This document shows positions 37,962-49,304 of a stretch of DNA of 64,000 bases, piece after piece. The translations under genes were made by a program, and so were the position numbers. Below the pieces are notes generated by a model. That model saw only the letters and a program-made list of their open reading frames with translations, was not told where the DNA came from and did not search any database. The stretch spans positions 26,279,501 to 26,343,500 of the forward strand of contig NW_024466512.1 of NCBI RefSeq assembly GCF_017591425.1, read 5' to 3'. Numbering within the stretch: position 1 is the first letter of the stretch; every line of letters begins with the position of its first letter. The DNA comes from Ochotona curzoniae. Its lineage: Eukaryota > Chordata > Mammalia > Lagomorpha > Ochotonidae.

Positions 37962-38290
37962 TTTTTTTAAAGGTTTATTTTTATTGGAAAGTCAGAAAGG
38001 AAGAGAGGAGGAGAGACAGAGAGGAAGATCTTCCATCCGATGATTCACTTCCTAAGTGGCCGCAACGGCCAGAGCTCTGCCAATCTGAAGCCAGGAGCCT
38101 CTTCTGAGTCTCCCATGTGGGTGCAGGATCCCAAGGCTTTGGGCTGTCCTCGACTGTTTTGCCAGGCCACAAGCAGGGAGCGGGATGGGAAGTTGGGCTG
38201 CTGGGACTAGAACCGGTGCCCATATGGGATCTTCGTGTGTGCAAGGTGAGGACTTTAGCCAACGACTAGGCTACTGCACCAGGCTCAAGA
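37962..38290 (-). repeat. CSINE, antisense, with perfect target-site duplication
   Basis: A full-length element from T-run to 'ctactgcaccaggct'. It is flanked by perfect 15-bp repeats, caaggtagttttgtt at 37947-37961 and 38291-38305, as expected of L1-driven insertion. Confidence 0.95.
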
Positions 38291-38740
38291 CAAGGTAGTT
38301 TTGTTGAACACTGAAGCCGTGGGCATTTGCTTCCTTATTCCTTTATCTCTGTATGTTTTTATTTAATTTCTTTTTACAGTTGCCTGATGTACTCCAATGT
38401 GTGTAACTACATGTTAGACTCTCTAGGTTTAAATAATTTGTTGTCTTCAATAATCTACATATATTGTCCTGCATTGAGAAAAACAGTTTACCTAACAGAC
38501 AGGGGATGGTGGGGCAGTACTTTAGACATAACAGCTTGTCCTTGACAATCAAATGAAGGCGTTCCCCATTCCTGTCAAGTCTAAGTGAACTTGAGTGTGG
38601 CCCTGCAGATGCTGTGTGAGAGTATCAGCCAGTGACATACTTATTTCCACTGTAGAGTGGGAAACACTGCTAAACTGGTGTCTTAAAGGAAATAGCATTT
38701 GGAAACTCGTGAGTCACCGTTCCATTTTTGTCTTTTGTAG

Positions 38741-38853
38741 ATTTAGCTACCAAGCATTATATAGCTATATACCACAGAATGATGATGAGTTGGAACTCCG
38801 TGATGGAGATATCGTTGATGTCATGGAAAAATGTGACGACGGCTGGTTTGTTG
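38741..38853 (+). CDS. SORBS1: SORBS1 coding exon, main part of SH3-3
   Basis: A 113-bp exon that completes a Ser codon and then encodes [20 protein letters not shown] and [24 protein letters not shown] is the ALYDF motif, [10 protein letters not shown] the acidic RT loop, and DDGWF carries the ligand-binding Trp. In the CAP literature the third SH3 domain is the one that recruits Cbl. The acceptor is tcttttgtag at 38740 and the donor is tttgttg|gtaaga at 38854. The exon ends in phase 1. A poly-T tract and a repeat-like sequence begin only about 17 nt after the donor. Confidence 0.97.
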
Positions 38854-38870
38854 GTAAGAACCCCATATGT

Positions 38871-39290
38871 TCTTTTTTTTTTTTAAATATATTGTTATTT
38901 TGAATTCTGAATTATGTGGTACAATTTCGCATAGACTGGGATTCCCCACAAACTCCCACCCCCTGCAGATTTTCCCTATTTTACTACAATAGTGTAATCC
39001 TTCATAAAGAATCATAATTCCATTAGTCTCTTATTTAAGTGTACCCTGACATTGTTGGTACAGACTATGTCAGGCAGTCCAGCATCCCATTGTCTACACA
39101 TGTCCAACAGTTTCATTGGGAATCTCTGTTTTGCCTGGAAGTAGGGATGCATGTTCCATTATACCCCACATCTGTATATGATAGATCCCTGTATTCCATA
39201 ATTGAGAAGCCATGAAACCAGGTCAACAACTGGTATGAGTTAGAACAGCCACAACAACAACAATAACAAATTACATCACCGTGGAAAAAA
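38871..39290 (-). repeat. Candidate LINE 3'-end insertion led by poly-T
   Basis: A T-run at 38871-38884 is followed by about 400 bp of A/T-rich sequence not typical of the surrounding intron. This is the arrangement of an antisense, 5'-truncated L1 with a lineage-specific 3'UTR. I cannot confirm the family from memory. Confidence 0.4.
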
Positions 39291-39911
39291 TGCGCCACTG
39301 AGTAACCAATACATGAGTGACAAAAAGGAAACACAAAAGTCTTTTGGGAAAAATAATGTCACCGTGTAATCCATGAGCCAGTGATGAATTTGACAAGAGA
39401 AAGGGAATTATTTGGAGTAAACAAAACTGAGATAAAAAAATGTCAAAACACATGGGAGAATCCCATGCGTTCTTTATATTAGCTGTGCACTGAAAGAATT
39501 CTAGGAGTGATAAGCCACACGAGAAGCAGATCTGCTTAGTCCAGAGCTGGCTCCTGGGCCCAAGCAGGATTGCTGAGCTACTCGGCCTGCTGCCTTCACT
39601 CTTCAGATGGGGGCTGTGACTGCTCCATGGAAGGGCAAGTGTCAGATCCACTCATTGGGTTTTCATTTATATTTCATGTTACACAGTATCCATGTAAGTG
39701 GGGGCATTTTACTTCTGAAGCTCTAGGGTACAGCACATGAAAAATGTGACAAAGCCTGGGTCTCTACTATGCAACTCAAACATGGGGTGGATATGCCAAA
39801 GACATTCTTACTCACTCCAAGTTGCTAATAACTTCAACCAAAGCTGAAACAAAGCCTCCTTAACTCCAACAAAGGATTCAGCTTTATAGGAAGGAGAGGG
39901 GAAAGTTAACT

Positions 39912-40130
39912 TATTGATATTCTGTGACAAGCCAGACACTATGCTTGCTAATCTTATTGAAATTCCCTTAATAAACATAACCACATATGGCAAGATTCTC
40001 CTCATTTAACAGGTTGCAAGACTCAGAGTCATAGAGGTAGAGTGACTTCCCAGAGATCACTTAAGTGGTGGATGGGGAAGGCAGGATTTGAACGCGGACT
40101 GCTCACCTCCACCACAGCCTGTGTTCTTCA
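39912..40130 (-). repeat. MIR SINE
   Basis: Contains 'acaagccagacactatgctt', 'ctcctcatttaacaggttgc', 'agagtgacttcccagagatc' and 'aggatttgaacgcgg', a clear reversed MIR. Confidence 0.8.
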
Positions 40131-40451
40131 TTCTCAGGAGTGAATCATATTGGGTACTCATGCTTTGCCTCAGTTTTTTTGCCCATACAAATGACTTCAT
40201 GTTCAACTTCTGTCCTGAGAAAGGCTCTTCCCTGATCTCTCTGGAAAAGCTTTATTAAAGCGAAAAAACATCAGGACTGAGTAGTGAGAGTAACAAGGCC
40301 TCATTGTTGAGGGGACGCTGGAAAGACTCACCAGTGTCTTAGGAAACCACCCTGTACCTCCACGGTCCCCAGGAGCCCACAGGCCCCACTGCTCTATATA
40401 TTGCTCTCCAAAAGGAAGGCAGATCCGAGAAGCCAGCCATCACTCTAGGAC

Positions 40452-40705
40452 ACTGTGGTTCAACAGAACCTCAGTCCCAGCTGTGTAAGAAATTTAAAAC
40501 CTTCTAGAAGATACAGTAGAAAAAACCATTTAGAAACCATGGTCGTAAATTCTAGGGTAACTCACAATGTTATCATTCCACCGTGTCGTCACTATACAAG
40601 TAATTATTCATCCTCCTTTTCATGTCACATCTTTGAAATCTAGCAGGTAATTTGTTTCAGGTGCCCAGTAGCCATGTGTGGCTATCATGTTAGAGCAGCT
40701 CTGGT
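40452..40705 (+). mobile_element. MER5A-type hAT-Charlie non-autonomous DNA transposon
   Basis: The ends read 'actgtggttcaacagaacc' and '..ttagagcagctctgg', a decayed inverted-repeat pair. The interior carries 'cccagtagccatgtgtggct' and 'tttgaaatctagcaggta', matching MER5A as I remember it. It is ancient and immobile. Confidence 0.7.
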
Positions 40706-40944
40706 ATGTACTAGCTATTAGGCATTTACAGTTTGTATTGAACTTGAGCTGGAGGAGGTACAACCATTCTCTAGTAGAGGCAAAAGTGGCCTTATAGTCA
40801 CAGGACAAGGTGCCCGTGAGCATAGGCTAGTTCCTTACTGCTCCAGTGCTCTGCAGCTCTTGCCCATCTTTCATGCTCCGTTTTAGGCATTATTCTCAAC
40901 CTGCTGGTAGTGGCTCTGTGTGATGTTGTGGCCAACGGGCTTCT

Positions 40945-41238
40945 TTTATTTCTTTTTTTTTTTTTTTTTTTTTTAAGGGAGAGACGGAAGTCTTCCATCC
41001 CCTGGTTTACTTCCCAGATGGGTGCAATGACTAGAGCTGAGCTGGTTCAAAGCTGAGAGCCAGGAGTTTCTTTCTGATCCCCCACATGGGTGCAGAGACT
41101 CAATGATTTGGATCAGTCTCCATTGCTTTCCCAAGCACATTAGCACAAAGCTGGATTGGAAGTAGAGTAGTCTAGGCCTCAAACCAGTGCCCATATGGGA
41201 TGGTGGCGCTTTACTGCTATGCCACAGGACCAGCCCTA
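40945..41238 (-). repeat. CSINE
   Basis: A 20-nt T-run, then 'gaagtcttccatcccctggt', 'gatcccccacatgggtgcag' and 'agtgcccatatgggatggtg', ending 'ccacaggaccagcccta'. Confidence 0.88.
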
Positions 41239-41569
41239 GGTCAATAGGATTCTGAAACCAAATCCATGCTACCTGGGAAGAAAAGTTGCTCTGATCAGGT
41301 TGTGATGGCTGCTACTGGGAGGATGATAAGGACCCAACATGTGTTAGCCACCCCTTCTGAAGATTCCCAAGGGAAGCAGGCCTGGTTCAGTTGTTGAGAA
41401 CTGGGGCTCAGTGCTACCATCCCACTAGGGCCTCACCACGATTTGGCAAAGGCCTCTGGGAGGAACTCCCTGGGATAGTCAATCATAGTAGTGAGCCTCT
41501 AGAAGTCCTGCAGTCCAGAAAATCCAAGACTTATACTGCATGCAAGGTGTGGATTCCCAAGAGAAGTAA

Positions 41570-41715
41570 TGGAATACACACTGGAGTGAGAGTGGGAAAC
41601 CCTGGGTTCACACTACACTGTGTCTGATCCTTGCTAAGAGGTAGGACCTCAGATGTGGAATTGTGAGCTCCCTTTGCTTGGGTTTCTTCATCTGAAAGCC
41701 TGGAGTACTAGAAAT
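41570..41715 (+). repeat. MIR SINE fragment
   Basis: Contains 'gaaaccctgggttcacacta' and 'tgggtttcttcatctgaaag', a diverged sense MIR core. Confidence 0.45.
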
Positions 41716-41896
41716 ACTTGCCTTTCTTACTACCCTGCATTTTTGTTTTCAGTCCAAGTGAGATAAGATAGGAGAAAGTGCTTTGGGAGCCATGTGCTCT
41801 GCTGCAAGCTGCAGATCAAGACCTGCTGAGCAGAGATCTCCAGGACGCACTTCTGGACTCAGATGTACTCATGTTGTGTCTGTGGTTGTTTTGCAG

Positions 41897-41964
41897 GCAC
41901 TTCGAGAAGGACAAGGCAGTTTGGTACCTTCCCAGGCAACTATGTGAAACCTTTGTATCTATAA
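41897..41964 (+). CDS. SORBS1: SORBS1 terminal coding exon, end of SH3-3 and stop
   Basis: The coding part of the last exon is 68 bp. It completes a Gly codon, encodes TSRRTKQFGTFPGNYVKPLY and a final Leu, and stops at TAA (41962-41964). FGTFPGNYV supplies the Pro and Tyr of the SH3-3 binding groove, so all three SH3 domains are intact. The human C terminus, as I recall it, is identical. The acceptor is gttttgcag at 41896. The protein ends a few residues after the SH3 fold, as in the other SORBS proteins. Confidence 0.97.
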
Positions 41965-44281
41965 GAAGACTGAAAGCCACAGAAATTATTTTCCTTGGAA
42001 GATGAAATCAAAGTCATGACTGGTCTCTTTATTTAAACTTGAGTACAGTGGGAAAATCAATGCAGTGGATGAAGAAACAAAAGTGAGAGACAGAAAAGTG
42101 TCTTGTTTAAAATCCATGCTTAAGTTTACTGTGCATCAGACAGGGCTGAACTGTGCTCTGGGCAAAAAGAATTGAGGCAGATCCCGTATTTTCATACCTG
42201 CTTCTGGGAGCCACTCCAGCCTTTACCTCCCACCCACCTCCTGCGTAATCTGAGTGGAGTAGAGTGCAATTAGCCAGAAATGCCTCCTCCTGCTAACATG
42301 GCCTTAACTGGCTCCCTTGTCAGAGTCCTTGAGCCTGAAGCAAGCCCCAGAGCAGGAGGCAGAAAAATCCCAAGCCATTTTCCAAATGCTCCAAGCCTGA
42401 GTATCTACCTGTTCCCTCATCCCTTGGATGTCCTGGAGCCAGCTGATCCCTCATGCTTATGTCTGGGCTGTCAAGGCAGTCCCCAGACCACAGTAGGGGC
42501 CCCAAGTTTGTACCACATTTAGTCCCTCTTTGGACCTGCTGGGGCTTCCATAGGGAGATAGAGGCAGGATATAGGCGGCCTTTGCCTTCAGCTTGCTGTG
42601 CTCCATGGCCACTGACAGCCCTACTGCTCAAAGAAGCCCACGACAGTTGCCCCTGGGACCTGAGGTGTAGGTGGCCAGGCAAACAGGTTACATTACAGTT
42701 TTCAAGCTTTCAAGTTGAGGAGTCCTGCAGCTCTCCAGGTCCCGGGAGGTGCATTCCTTTTTTCTGTCACTAGTTTCTCAAAACAGTGGTCTTCCAGATA
42801 GTATGGCTGTGGTCATCAGAGCACCATCTCTTTTCTGGCTGAGACCATTTGGGATTGGGAGGCCCATTGTTCTAGAAAATCCAGAATGAGGTTCAGCGAT
42901 TCATTTAATGTGCACATGTACGCTGGCTGCATAGCACACTTGTGAACAAGACGTGCTCCAGGCTGACAGAGCACTTGCCACATCTCTGGTTTACCATCTG
43001 CCCCACCTCCCGTAGGAATTCAGAGACAACTCCAGTGCAGTGTTCAGGGTTGTGAGTCCTAAAGCACCCCAGTGTGGCTTCTTTCAGGAGTGCAGGCATT
43101 GTCACAGTGGCCCTGGGTGTGAAGCAGGAATTCTCTGTTTGCCATGGGGGCTGGGTCCCAGGAAAGAGGCCCTTGTGACACCTGAGGATCTTAGTTGCAG
43201 CCCTGACCGCCTGTGAGATGTTCATCAGCCTCTGCTAGCTCCCTTAGTGAGTCACTGCGAGTTCCACGCCTTGCCCACCAAGAAGTCGGTGATTAGAGAG
43301 ATAAAGAACAGAACCAAGAGGGACCGTGCTACGTGCTCAGAAGGGTGTGAGAGAGAAGAGGTGGATTTTCTCTGGAGGGATCCTTGAAAGCCTTGTATTT
43401 CTGTCTCCATTTGTTCACTCTGAATAATTAGGATGCTGGAAGAACCTTTGTCTGAGAGTAGTTTGTTGTTGGAAATACTTGAAAGTTTTTCCTAAGTCTC
43501 CAAACTCACATTCTCCCTATGGAGACATAGTGAGTGAGTAGCCATTCTAGGTGATGGGAATATGTTCCAGAAGCACCAGCTGCACACACGTAGTTCTGGA
43601 TTGCCCCAGCACTGCTGTCCCACAGTCTGAACACTTTGTGTTCAGTGCCTCTGGCTTAACCACTGTCTCAAATACCCATTTTAGGACCCCAGCTGCTCCC
43701 CTTCCCTGTAGCCACAGTAACCTCACTTTGTTTCTCTTTACCCTTCTTTCAAATTCTGCTGGCCACTGATTGGTTCACACTAAAGTGTAAATGGCTGATA
43801 AAAACAATGTGTTACCTCTTTCTGGAGACAGGGCGGAGCCTTAGTCCCAATGGGGAAAGGTTGTGTCTCTGAGGGGGTAGTGTGTGGGCACATCTCTGGG
43901 TAGGATGCAGTGACACAGGCCTCTTACTTTGGAAGGTCTATTCTACCACCCAGAAAGACTGTTTTGTGACTCCTCTTTCCATGGGGATGTAAAATGCACG
44001 TGCACCTGTGCTGTGCACAGTGGCCTTTCTGACACATCTGGGAACGTGATGCTTGTATCATCAAATGTTTCCTGGCCCTTCTTAGATGCAAACCATTTAT
44101 AACACAACCTTACCGGTTTTTTGAGGGGTGCTTCTTCGTTAAGTAGGTAATTTTGAACACCTCTTTAAATACAGCTAGAAAATGAAACCAATTTGTAAAG
44201 CCACATTTGCATATGATGCCAGCCTCATGCATTTGTATATCTTCTGGAGTCTAGATCTGCCTCACTGATTGGCCCTTCTTT

Positions 44282-44287
44282 AATAAA
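44282..44287 (+). promoter_or_regulatory. SORBS1: Possible upstream poly(A) signal
   Basis: AATAAA within the 3'UTR. Use would shorten the transcript by about 850 nt and drop the Pumilio motif and the CU-rich tract. Confidence 0.4.
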
Positions 44288-44582
44288 ATCCTCCGTTAAG
44301 TTTGCATCACTTCAGCTTCCTATGCGTGACAAAACAAGGAACAGAGGTTTCCAATTGCTCTTTTGTCTTCAGACATTTAGTAATATAAAGTACCTATTTT
44401 TATGCTGAAATGTTTATACAGGTTTAATAATAGCAAGTGCAACTAACTGGCGCCTGCCTTGCAACATGTTTTGATATATTAGCCATGCTTCCTGGTAAGG
44501 CAAGCCCCAAATTACTTATCTTTTGCAGTCTCTCTGGGATCAGTGAAAGAAAAAAAAAATCATGTGTTTTAAGAAATGGGAC

Positions 44583-44590
44583 TGTAAATA
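44583..44590 (+). promoter_or_regulatory. SORBS1: Pumilio-type element TGTAAATA in 3'UTR
   Basis: An exact fit to the UGUANAUA Pumilio consensus on the transcribed strand. Confidence 0.5.
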
Positions 44591-44839
44591 TGTATATTGA
44601 ACTTTGTATAGCCCATGTACCTACCTTGTATAGAAAAATTTTAAAAATTTGAACAGAAGGGGGCAAGACAAGGAAATCATGAAGGGTTTTTTGCATTTTT
44701 ATTTAAATGAAGGAATTAAAATAACTTACCTGCAAATTTTTAGCACAAAAGTAGCCATTGTAAAGTTAAAGTTTACAATAAGCATTCTTTTGGGGTAGCT
44801 GTATTTGCAGTTACAAGAAGGCTTCTCTAAATTTTCTGG

Positions 44840-44887
44840 TTTTTTGTTTGTTTCTTTTTTTCTTTCTTTCCTTCTTTCTTTCTTTTT
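44840..44887 (+). repeat. SORBS1: CU-rich (TTTC)n tract in 3'UTR
   Basis: A tract of T with repeated TTTC/CTTTC units, interrupted by two G's near its 5' end. In RNA it offers several UCUU sites of the PTB type. Confidence 0.8.
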
Positions 44888-45134
44888 GCAATCCTATTTA
44901 TCTGCAGTAGTATTAAGTTATATCACTAGAATAGGTTACTATGAGATTATATTCTGAAAGAAAGATAACTGACATTAATTACCAATTAATTTAAACTATT
45001 GCCATTTAAATTATACACTGAGAGCATGTACTATGCGAACACAAATTTTTTCTGTTCATTTATTTTTCTTATTGCAGTGCATTGATTTGATAAATAGATG
45101 TGTTGGATTCTGACATTTGCTGTACATACTATTT

Positions 45135-45140
45135 AATAAA
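45135..45140 (+). promoter_or_regulatory. SORBS1: SORBS1 poly(A) signal (AATAAA)
   Basis: A canonical hexamer followed at 20-35 nt by a GT-rich stretch (ttgcgtggcaaatgtttgtc). Cleavage is expected near 45155-45165. Confidence 0.75.
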
Positions 45141-46389
45141 CTCTGCTGAATTGCGTGGCAAATGTTTGTCCTTGCCATTCCATGTGCCTTCCCTTGCCAG
45201 TCTTCTCCCGTGAGGCTGGTGTTCACTGCCTCGGTTTTTCACCCTCTCCTCCCCACGCCTCATCACTCCAAATCTGGCTGCCACTTCCTCCTTGAAGACC
45301 AAGGTCCAAAAGAGGGGACCCACTTCCTGGTGAGTTCCAAAAAGCACACAAGAAGGAGGGGCTGTGCAAGAAATTCACCAGCAGATAATAAGGAAGGGAG
45401 ACTGCAGGAATGATTTCCGAAGCCAGTAGGGGCAAGGATGTCTTTCATTTGAGGGAGAATTGAGTCGGTAAGAGGGGAAGGTTTTATCTACCCTTGTAGG
45501 GGTGGGTATATATATTTAAGAGGTGCCATCATGAGTGCCAGCCAGCATGAGTCAACATGGGCTTATGATTAGGCTTAAGCTCCTCATTGGGTGGAGATTC
45601 CAGTATTAAAATGAAGTGAAAGGCGACCGTTGGATACCTTTTGACCCAGCTGCACAGGTGTCTCTCTTGCAGCCAGGTCTACCAGGCCAGCATGACCCGG
45701 GCTTGCATCTCTGCTTGGAATGTGACTGAAAACCTGAAAGACAGCTTTGGAGAACATCAGGTGCTTTCAAGGTCTTGAAATGAGTCACAGTGAAGCCTGG
45801 AACTGCTCTGGGCATTAGCCAATAACAAAATCACACTTTAGCTTTTTTTGCTCAGTAACCTAACTTCCGGACCCTCTCAAAGTTAACTGATGTCTCCATG
45901 GTCCATCTGTTATGCCATCTCACCATTGTATTTGAAATCTGTTATTTGTTGTGATACTCCAAGCCAGGCTCATATGTCTCCAGAAACAAGAAATGAAACC
46001 CCATAAAATGTGTGTAGTGGGTCTTGACAGGGACTGCTAAGTGTGAACATAGGAACTGACACAGCACCTAGTTTTTTCTAAACCTAATTAGCTCTAGTTG
46101 GCAATTTCTCTTGAAAATGCAGTGTGTCCTCTATTTCCTCCAAAACAAGAGTGAGGAGGCCCCAGAGCATCCAGTCTTCCCTGGCATCCTATGCCCTTGA
46201 CCACTCCATCAGGGTCTACTGTGAATGGGGCAGGGATCCATTCCCTAACTGAAAACCCCAAATCTCCACTCTCCTTTTGTTCTTTCCAGCACTGCTTTGC
46301 AATTCTGGAGTAACTGGAGACTTTGGCCTCCCAGATGCTTAGAGGTTGTTTTCCAGGGGTCTAACAGTTTTAATTTTGGACAGTGAATT

Positions 46390-46890
46390 ACAGATGCGAC
46401 TCTCCTGTCTCTTGTGCCTTCCATCTTCCTTCATACCCATCTCACGCAGAGTGGTACAATGGCCTCAAATCCACGCTGGGAGCCTGCTGTCCTTCCCTCT
46501 CCTTTAGCTATGACTTCATCTGCTACATTCATTTTGTTCCTTCTCACCCCTGATTTTCCCTGTGGTCTCAGAGTCCAAGCCTGTTTAGGGCTTCAGGGCT
46601 TGAAAACCCTTTCTTTCCTCCAAGCACAGCAAAGCTTGCTTTCTCCCATCCTTTGAGCTTTTTGTTGCCTTCTCAGGCTTTCTCTGACCACTCTCTGTAT
46701 CCTAGAGCCCTATGTTCCCCCCTGTCAGTAGTCTGTCTCCCTTCTCTGTGTCTGACTGTACACTTTTCACCATGTGGTACTTAATTCATAGACCGTCCTG
46801 TAAGACCTGTGAGTGTAGTGAATTGTAGTGATTGTGTGTTGTTGTTGAATGCCCAGTGCCAAGATGAGTGCCTAACATCACCCTCCGTTC
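46390..46890 (+). repeat. L2 relic
   Basis: Shows the typical L2 3' wording: cytosine/thymine-rich text with 'ttctcaggctttctctgacc', 'tagtctgtctcccttctctg' and 'gtagtgattgtgtg'. It is diverged. Confidence 0.55.
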
Positions 46891-47481
46891 TTTGTTGATC
46901 TAACAGAAGAGTAAATTGTCCTAGGGAACAGAGCTAATTTCAAATTATGCTGTGCTCTTACAAAGAGAAAGCGAAAGTTGCCTGTTCGCTGCAGAAAACT
47001 GTCTCCGAGCCTGCTGCTATGCCCACACTAAACGCAGGCTCTATATGAGTGCCTTACATAGGCTTAAGACATTTTTACTTAATAGGACCCGGGCATTTTT
47101 CCAACATTTATTTAACCACTTCCCTATTGATGCAAATATTTGAAATTATTGCAGGCTTTTAATCATAACAGACAGTGCTTCCTGGAGTAAAATTATTGAC
47201 AAAAAGGGCAGGAACCTTTCAGTTGCACTGGCAAATTTTCCTTTCCCCCTTGTCTCAATTTACACTCCTTCCAAGACCATTGGTGTGTTCCCCACTTCCC
47301 AGTTAAAGCTTACCGGCTTCTGTGCAGTGCTGCTTGGTTCATCTGCCTTTGGCTGGCAAGTCTCAGTTCTCTTTCTAAGGTCTGCTACAGCCGCAGCCTT
47401 CTGTTATTTCCTCTTAGCACATGTGTTTTTCAGGGGGCAGATCCCTATAGTCGTGGCAGGAAGATCTAACTGTGTGAGAGG

Positions 47482-47503
47482 GCTACTTCAGTAATGAAGT
47501 AGC
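47482..47503. repeat. Short perfect hairpin
   Basis: An 8-bp perfect inverted repeat (gctacttc/gaagtagc) around a 6-nt loop. Confidence 0.5.
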
Positions 47504-48131
47504 AGAAATCTAAGGCTATTGGCACTTGTTGAGACACACCAAGAAGAGCTGGCACTAAGCTCGGGCAGGAGTGAATCTAGAGACTCAAACTTCCTCCACT
47601 TATTTGTCTGAATTTTGGCTGTGCAGGTTGTGTGGCTGCATTTTTACCCTCTGAGTGAGGAATGGAAGGCATGGCTGCAGGCATTTGAGCCAAAGGGGCC
47701 CTCCTATTTGGCTTTCTTGGAAAACAGTGTCAGACCCCAGCAGGCTCAACCTCGACAGTTACGTTTCTCTGGACTAACCACTGGGGCCAGAGGGGTGGAA
47801 TATGATGAACAGCTCCACCAAAACCTTGTGGGATGGGGAAAAAGATGTGGGGAGGAGAGGTACTGCTGTAGGAACAGAAGGAAGCTGGACAGATGACAGC
47901 TCCATGGGTCACTGACTTGGGAGAGTTACTGTAAGCTGGAACGTTCTCGTCCTGATGTAGCTGAATGCAGCTATGTGCTGAACCTCTGCTAGTTGACATC
48001 GTGAGATGCAATCAATGGAGGAAGACTGCTGCCCAGTGGAGGGAGCCAAAAGACTGGGGGCACAGCATCACAAGGAATATGGGTTTTCTGAAAGGGAACA
48101 AAGATAAGTGTTTCCACATTCAAGAAGGAAG

Positions 48132-48402
48132 GCTGATATTGTGGTGTAATGGGTTAAGCCTCAACCTGCAAAGCTGGATTCCTATGTGCATGCCAATTTG
48201 AGTCCTGGCTGCTCCACTTCTGATCCAGCTCCCTGCTAATATACCCAAGAAAGCAGCAGAAGATGGCCCAAGTCCTTGAGTCCCTGCACCCTTGCAGGAG
48301 ATCTGGATGAAGCACCTGGGCCAGCCCAGGCTGTTGTGGCCATTTGGAGAGTTAGCCAGTAGTTGGGAGATTGTGTAACTCTACCTTTCAAATAAATGAT
48401 TG
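48132..48402 (+). repeat. CSINE, diverged
   Basis: Contains 'ttgagtcctggctgctccac', 'tgatccagctccctgctaat' and 'ctacctttcaaataaatga'. Confidence 0.8.
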
Positions 48403-48569
48403 TGGTTGTTTTGTTTTGTTTATCATTGGGGGAGGGGGAGGGTGGTGGTGTTTGGATGCATTGTGCAGTTGAGCATGGAAAGATCTGCCGTGTAGTAATC
48501 AAGCCAGCTTCAGGCATGCTTAGCCAAAGCCTCTGAGGACAATTGAAAGAAGTGGCACTGGAGTACCAC

Positions 48570-48712
48570 TTTCAATGCTGGCATTTTATAGCAGGATGCC
48601 AGTATAAATCCTGGTTGTTCAACTTCCAATCCAGCAACTATCAGTGCACCTGGAAGGCAGATGACCCAAGCACTTGGGTCCCTGCTGACATGGGCTGAAG
48701 TAGCTAGTTTGT
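48570..48712 (+). repeat. CSINE fragment
   Basis: Contains 'cttccaatccagcaact' and 'gatgacccaagcacttgggt'. The 3' third is lost. Confidence 0.6.
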
Positions 48713-48957
48713 CCCATGTAATTCTATCCTGTCTGTTAAAGCACCTCTTTTCCCAAGATGTTTTCATTAGGGACCTGGGGAAGAGTTGTTATGTAAATAT
48801 GTGTATTAAGTGCAATTTTATTGAGGTGTCATAAACTTCCCAGGTGACTGTGTTTCCTAGTGAAATGGGGTCCTGGGAGTTTTGTTCTCAGACAGTAGCA
48901 TAAAAGAAGGTGCTGAGCGTATCTCACCTCCCTACTTTTGAGGGTTTTTTTAAATAA

Positions 48958-49130
48958 TTTTTTTTTTAGATTTTTATTTTTATTGGCCAGATATACAAAG
49001 AGCAGGAGAGACAAAGAGGAAGATCTTCCATCTGCTGATTGCAGTTTTAATCTTGCTGGCCCTGCTTTGCAGCCAGCTCTGTGCTTGAGGCCTGGGAAAG
49101 CAGTTGAGGATGGCCCAAAGCTTTGGGACC
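48958..49130. repeat. Chimeric CSINE: antisense 3' end joined to sense middle
   Basis: Bases 48958-49038 read as the reversed CSINE tail, through 'gaagatcttccatctgctga'. At about 49039 the text switches to sense CSINE middle ('ggcctgggaaagcagttgag', 'gcccaaagctttgggaccct'). A full-length element in one orientation cannot produce this order. Confidence 0.65.
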
Positions 49131-49304
49131 CTCCCTACTTTCTATCCTTCTGCTGTCCTCCTCTCTCTCTCTCTCTGTGTTTGCTTTCTTAGCTTTTAAG
49201 TAAACTTTCTCATTTTGTGCACCATATGTACCTGTAAGTAAAATGCTGTTAAGTAGAAGGCAAAGACTGGGATTAAAAATTGAATGCCATTTTTCCCACA
49301 TCAC

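Larger units (their letters stand above)
35239..38740 (+). other. SORBS1: SORBS1 intron
   Basis: Contains a nested CSINE pair (35730-36257), a possible L2 relic (36420-37160) and a young antisense CSINE with a 15-bp target-site duplication (37947-38305). Confidence 0.8.
38854..41896 (+). other. SORBS1: SORBS1 last intron
   Basis: Contains a poly-T-led repeat candidate (38871-39290), a MIR, a MER5A DNA transposon and an antisense CSINE. The last acceptor is gttttgcag at 41896. Confidence 0.8.
41965..45160 (+). other. SORBS1: SORBS1 3'UTR
   Basis: About 3.2 kb from the stop to the likely cleavage site after the AATAAA at 45135. It is free of CSINEs, unlike the neighbouring introns and intergenic DNA, which suggests constraint. 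It contains an upstream AATAAA (44282-44287), a perfect Pumilio motif TGTAAATA (44583-44590) and a long CU-rich tract (44840-44887). The A/T-rich last kilobase is typical of a regulated 3'UTR. Confidence 0.8.
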
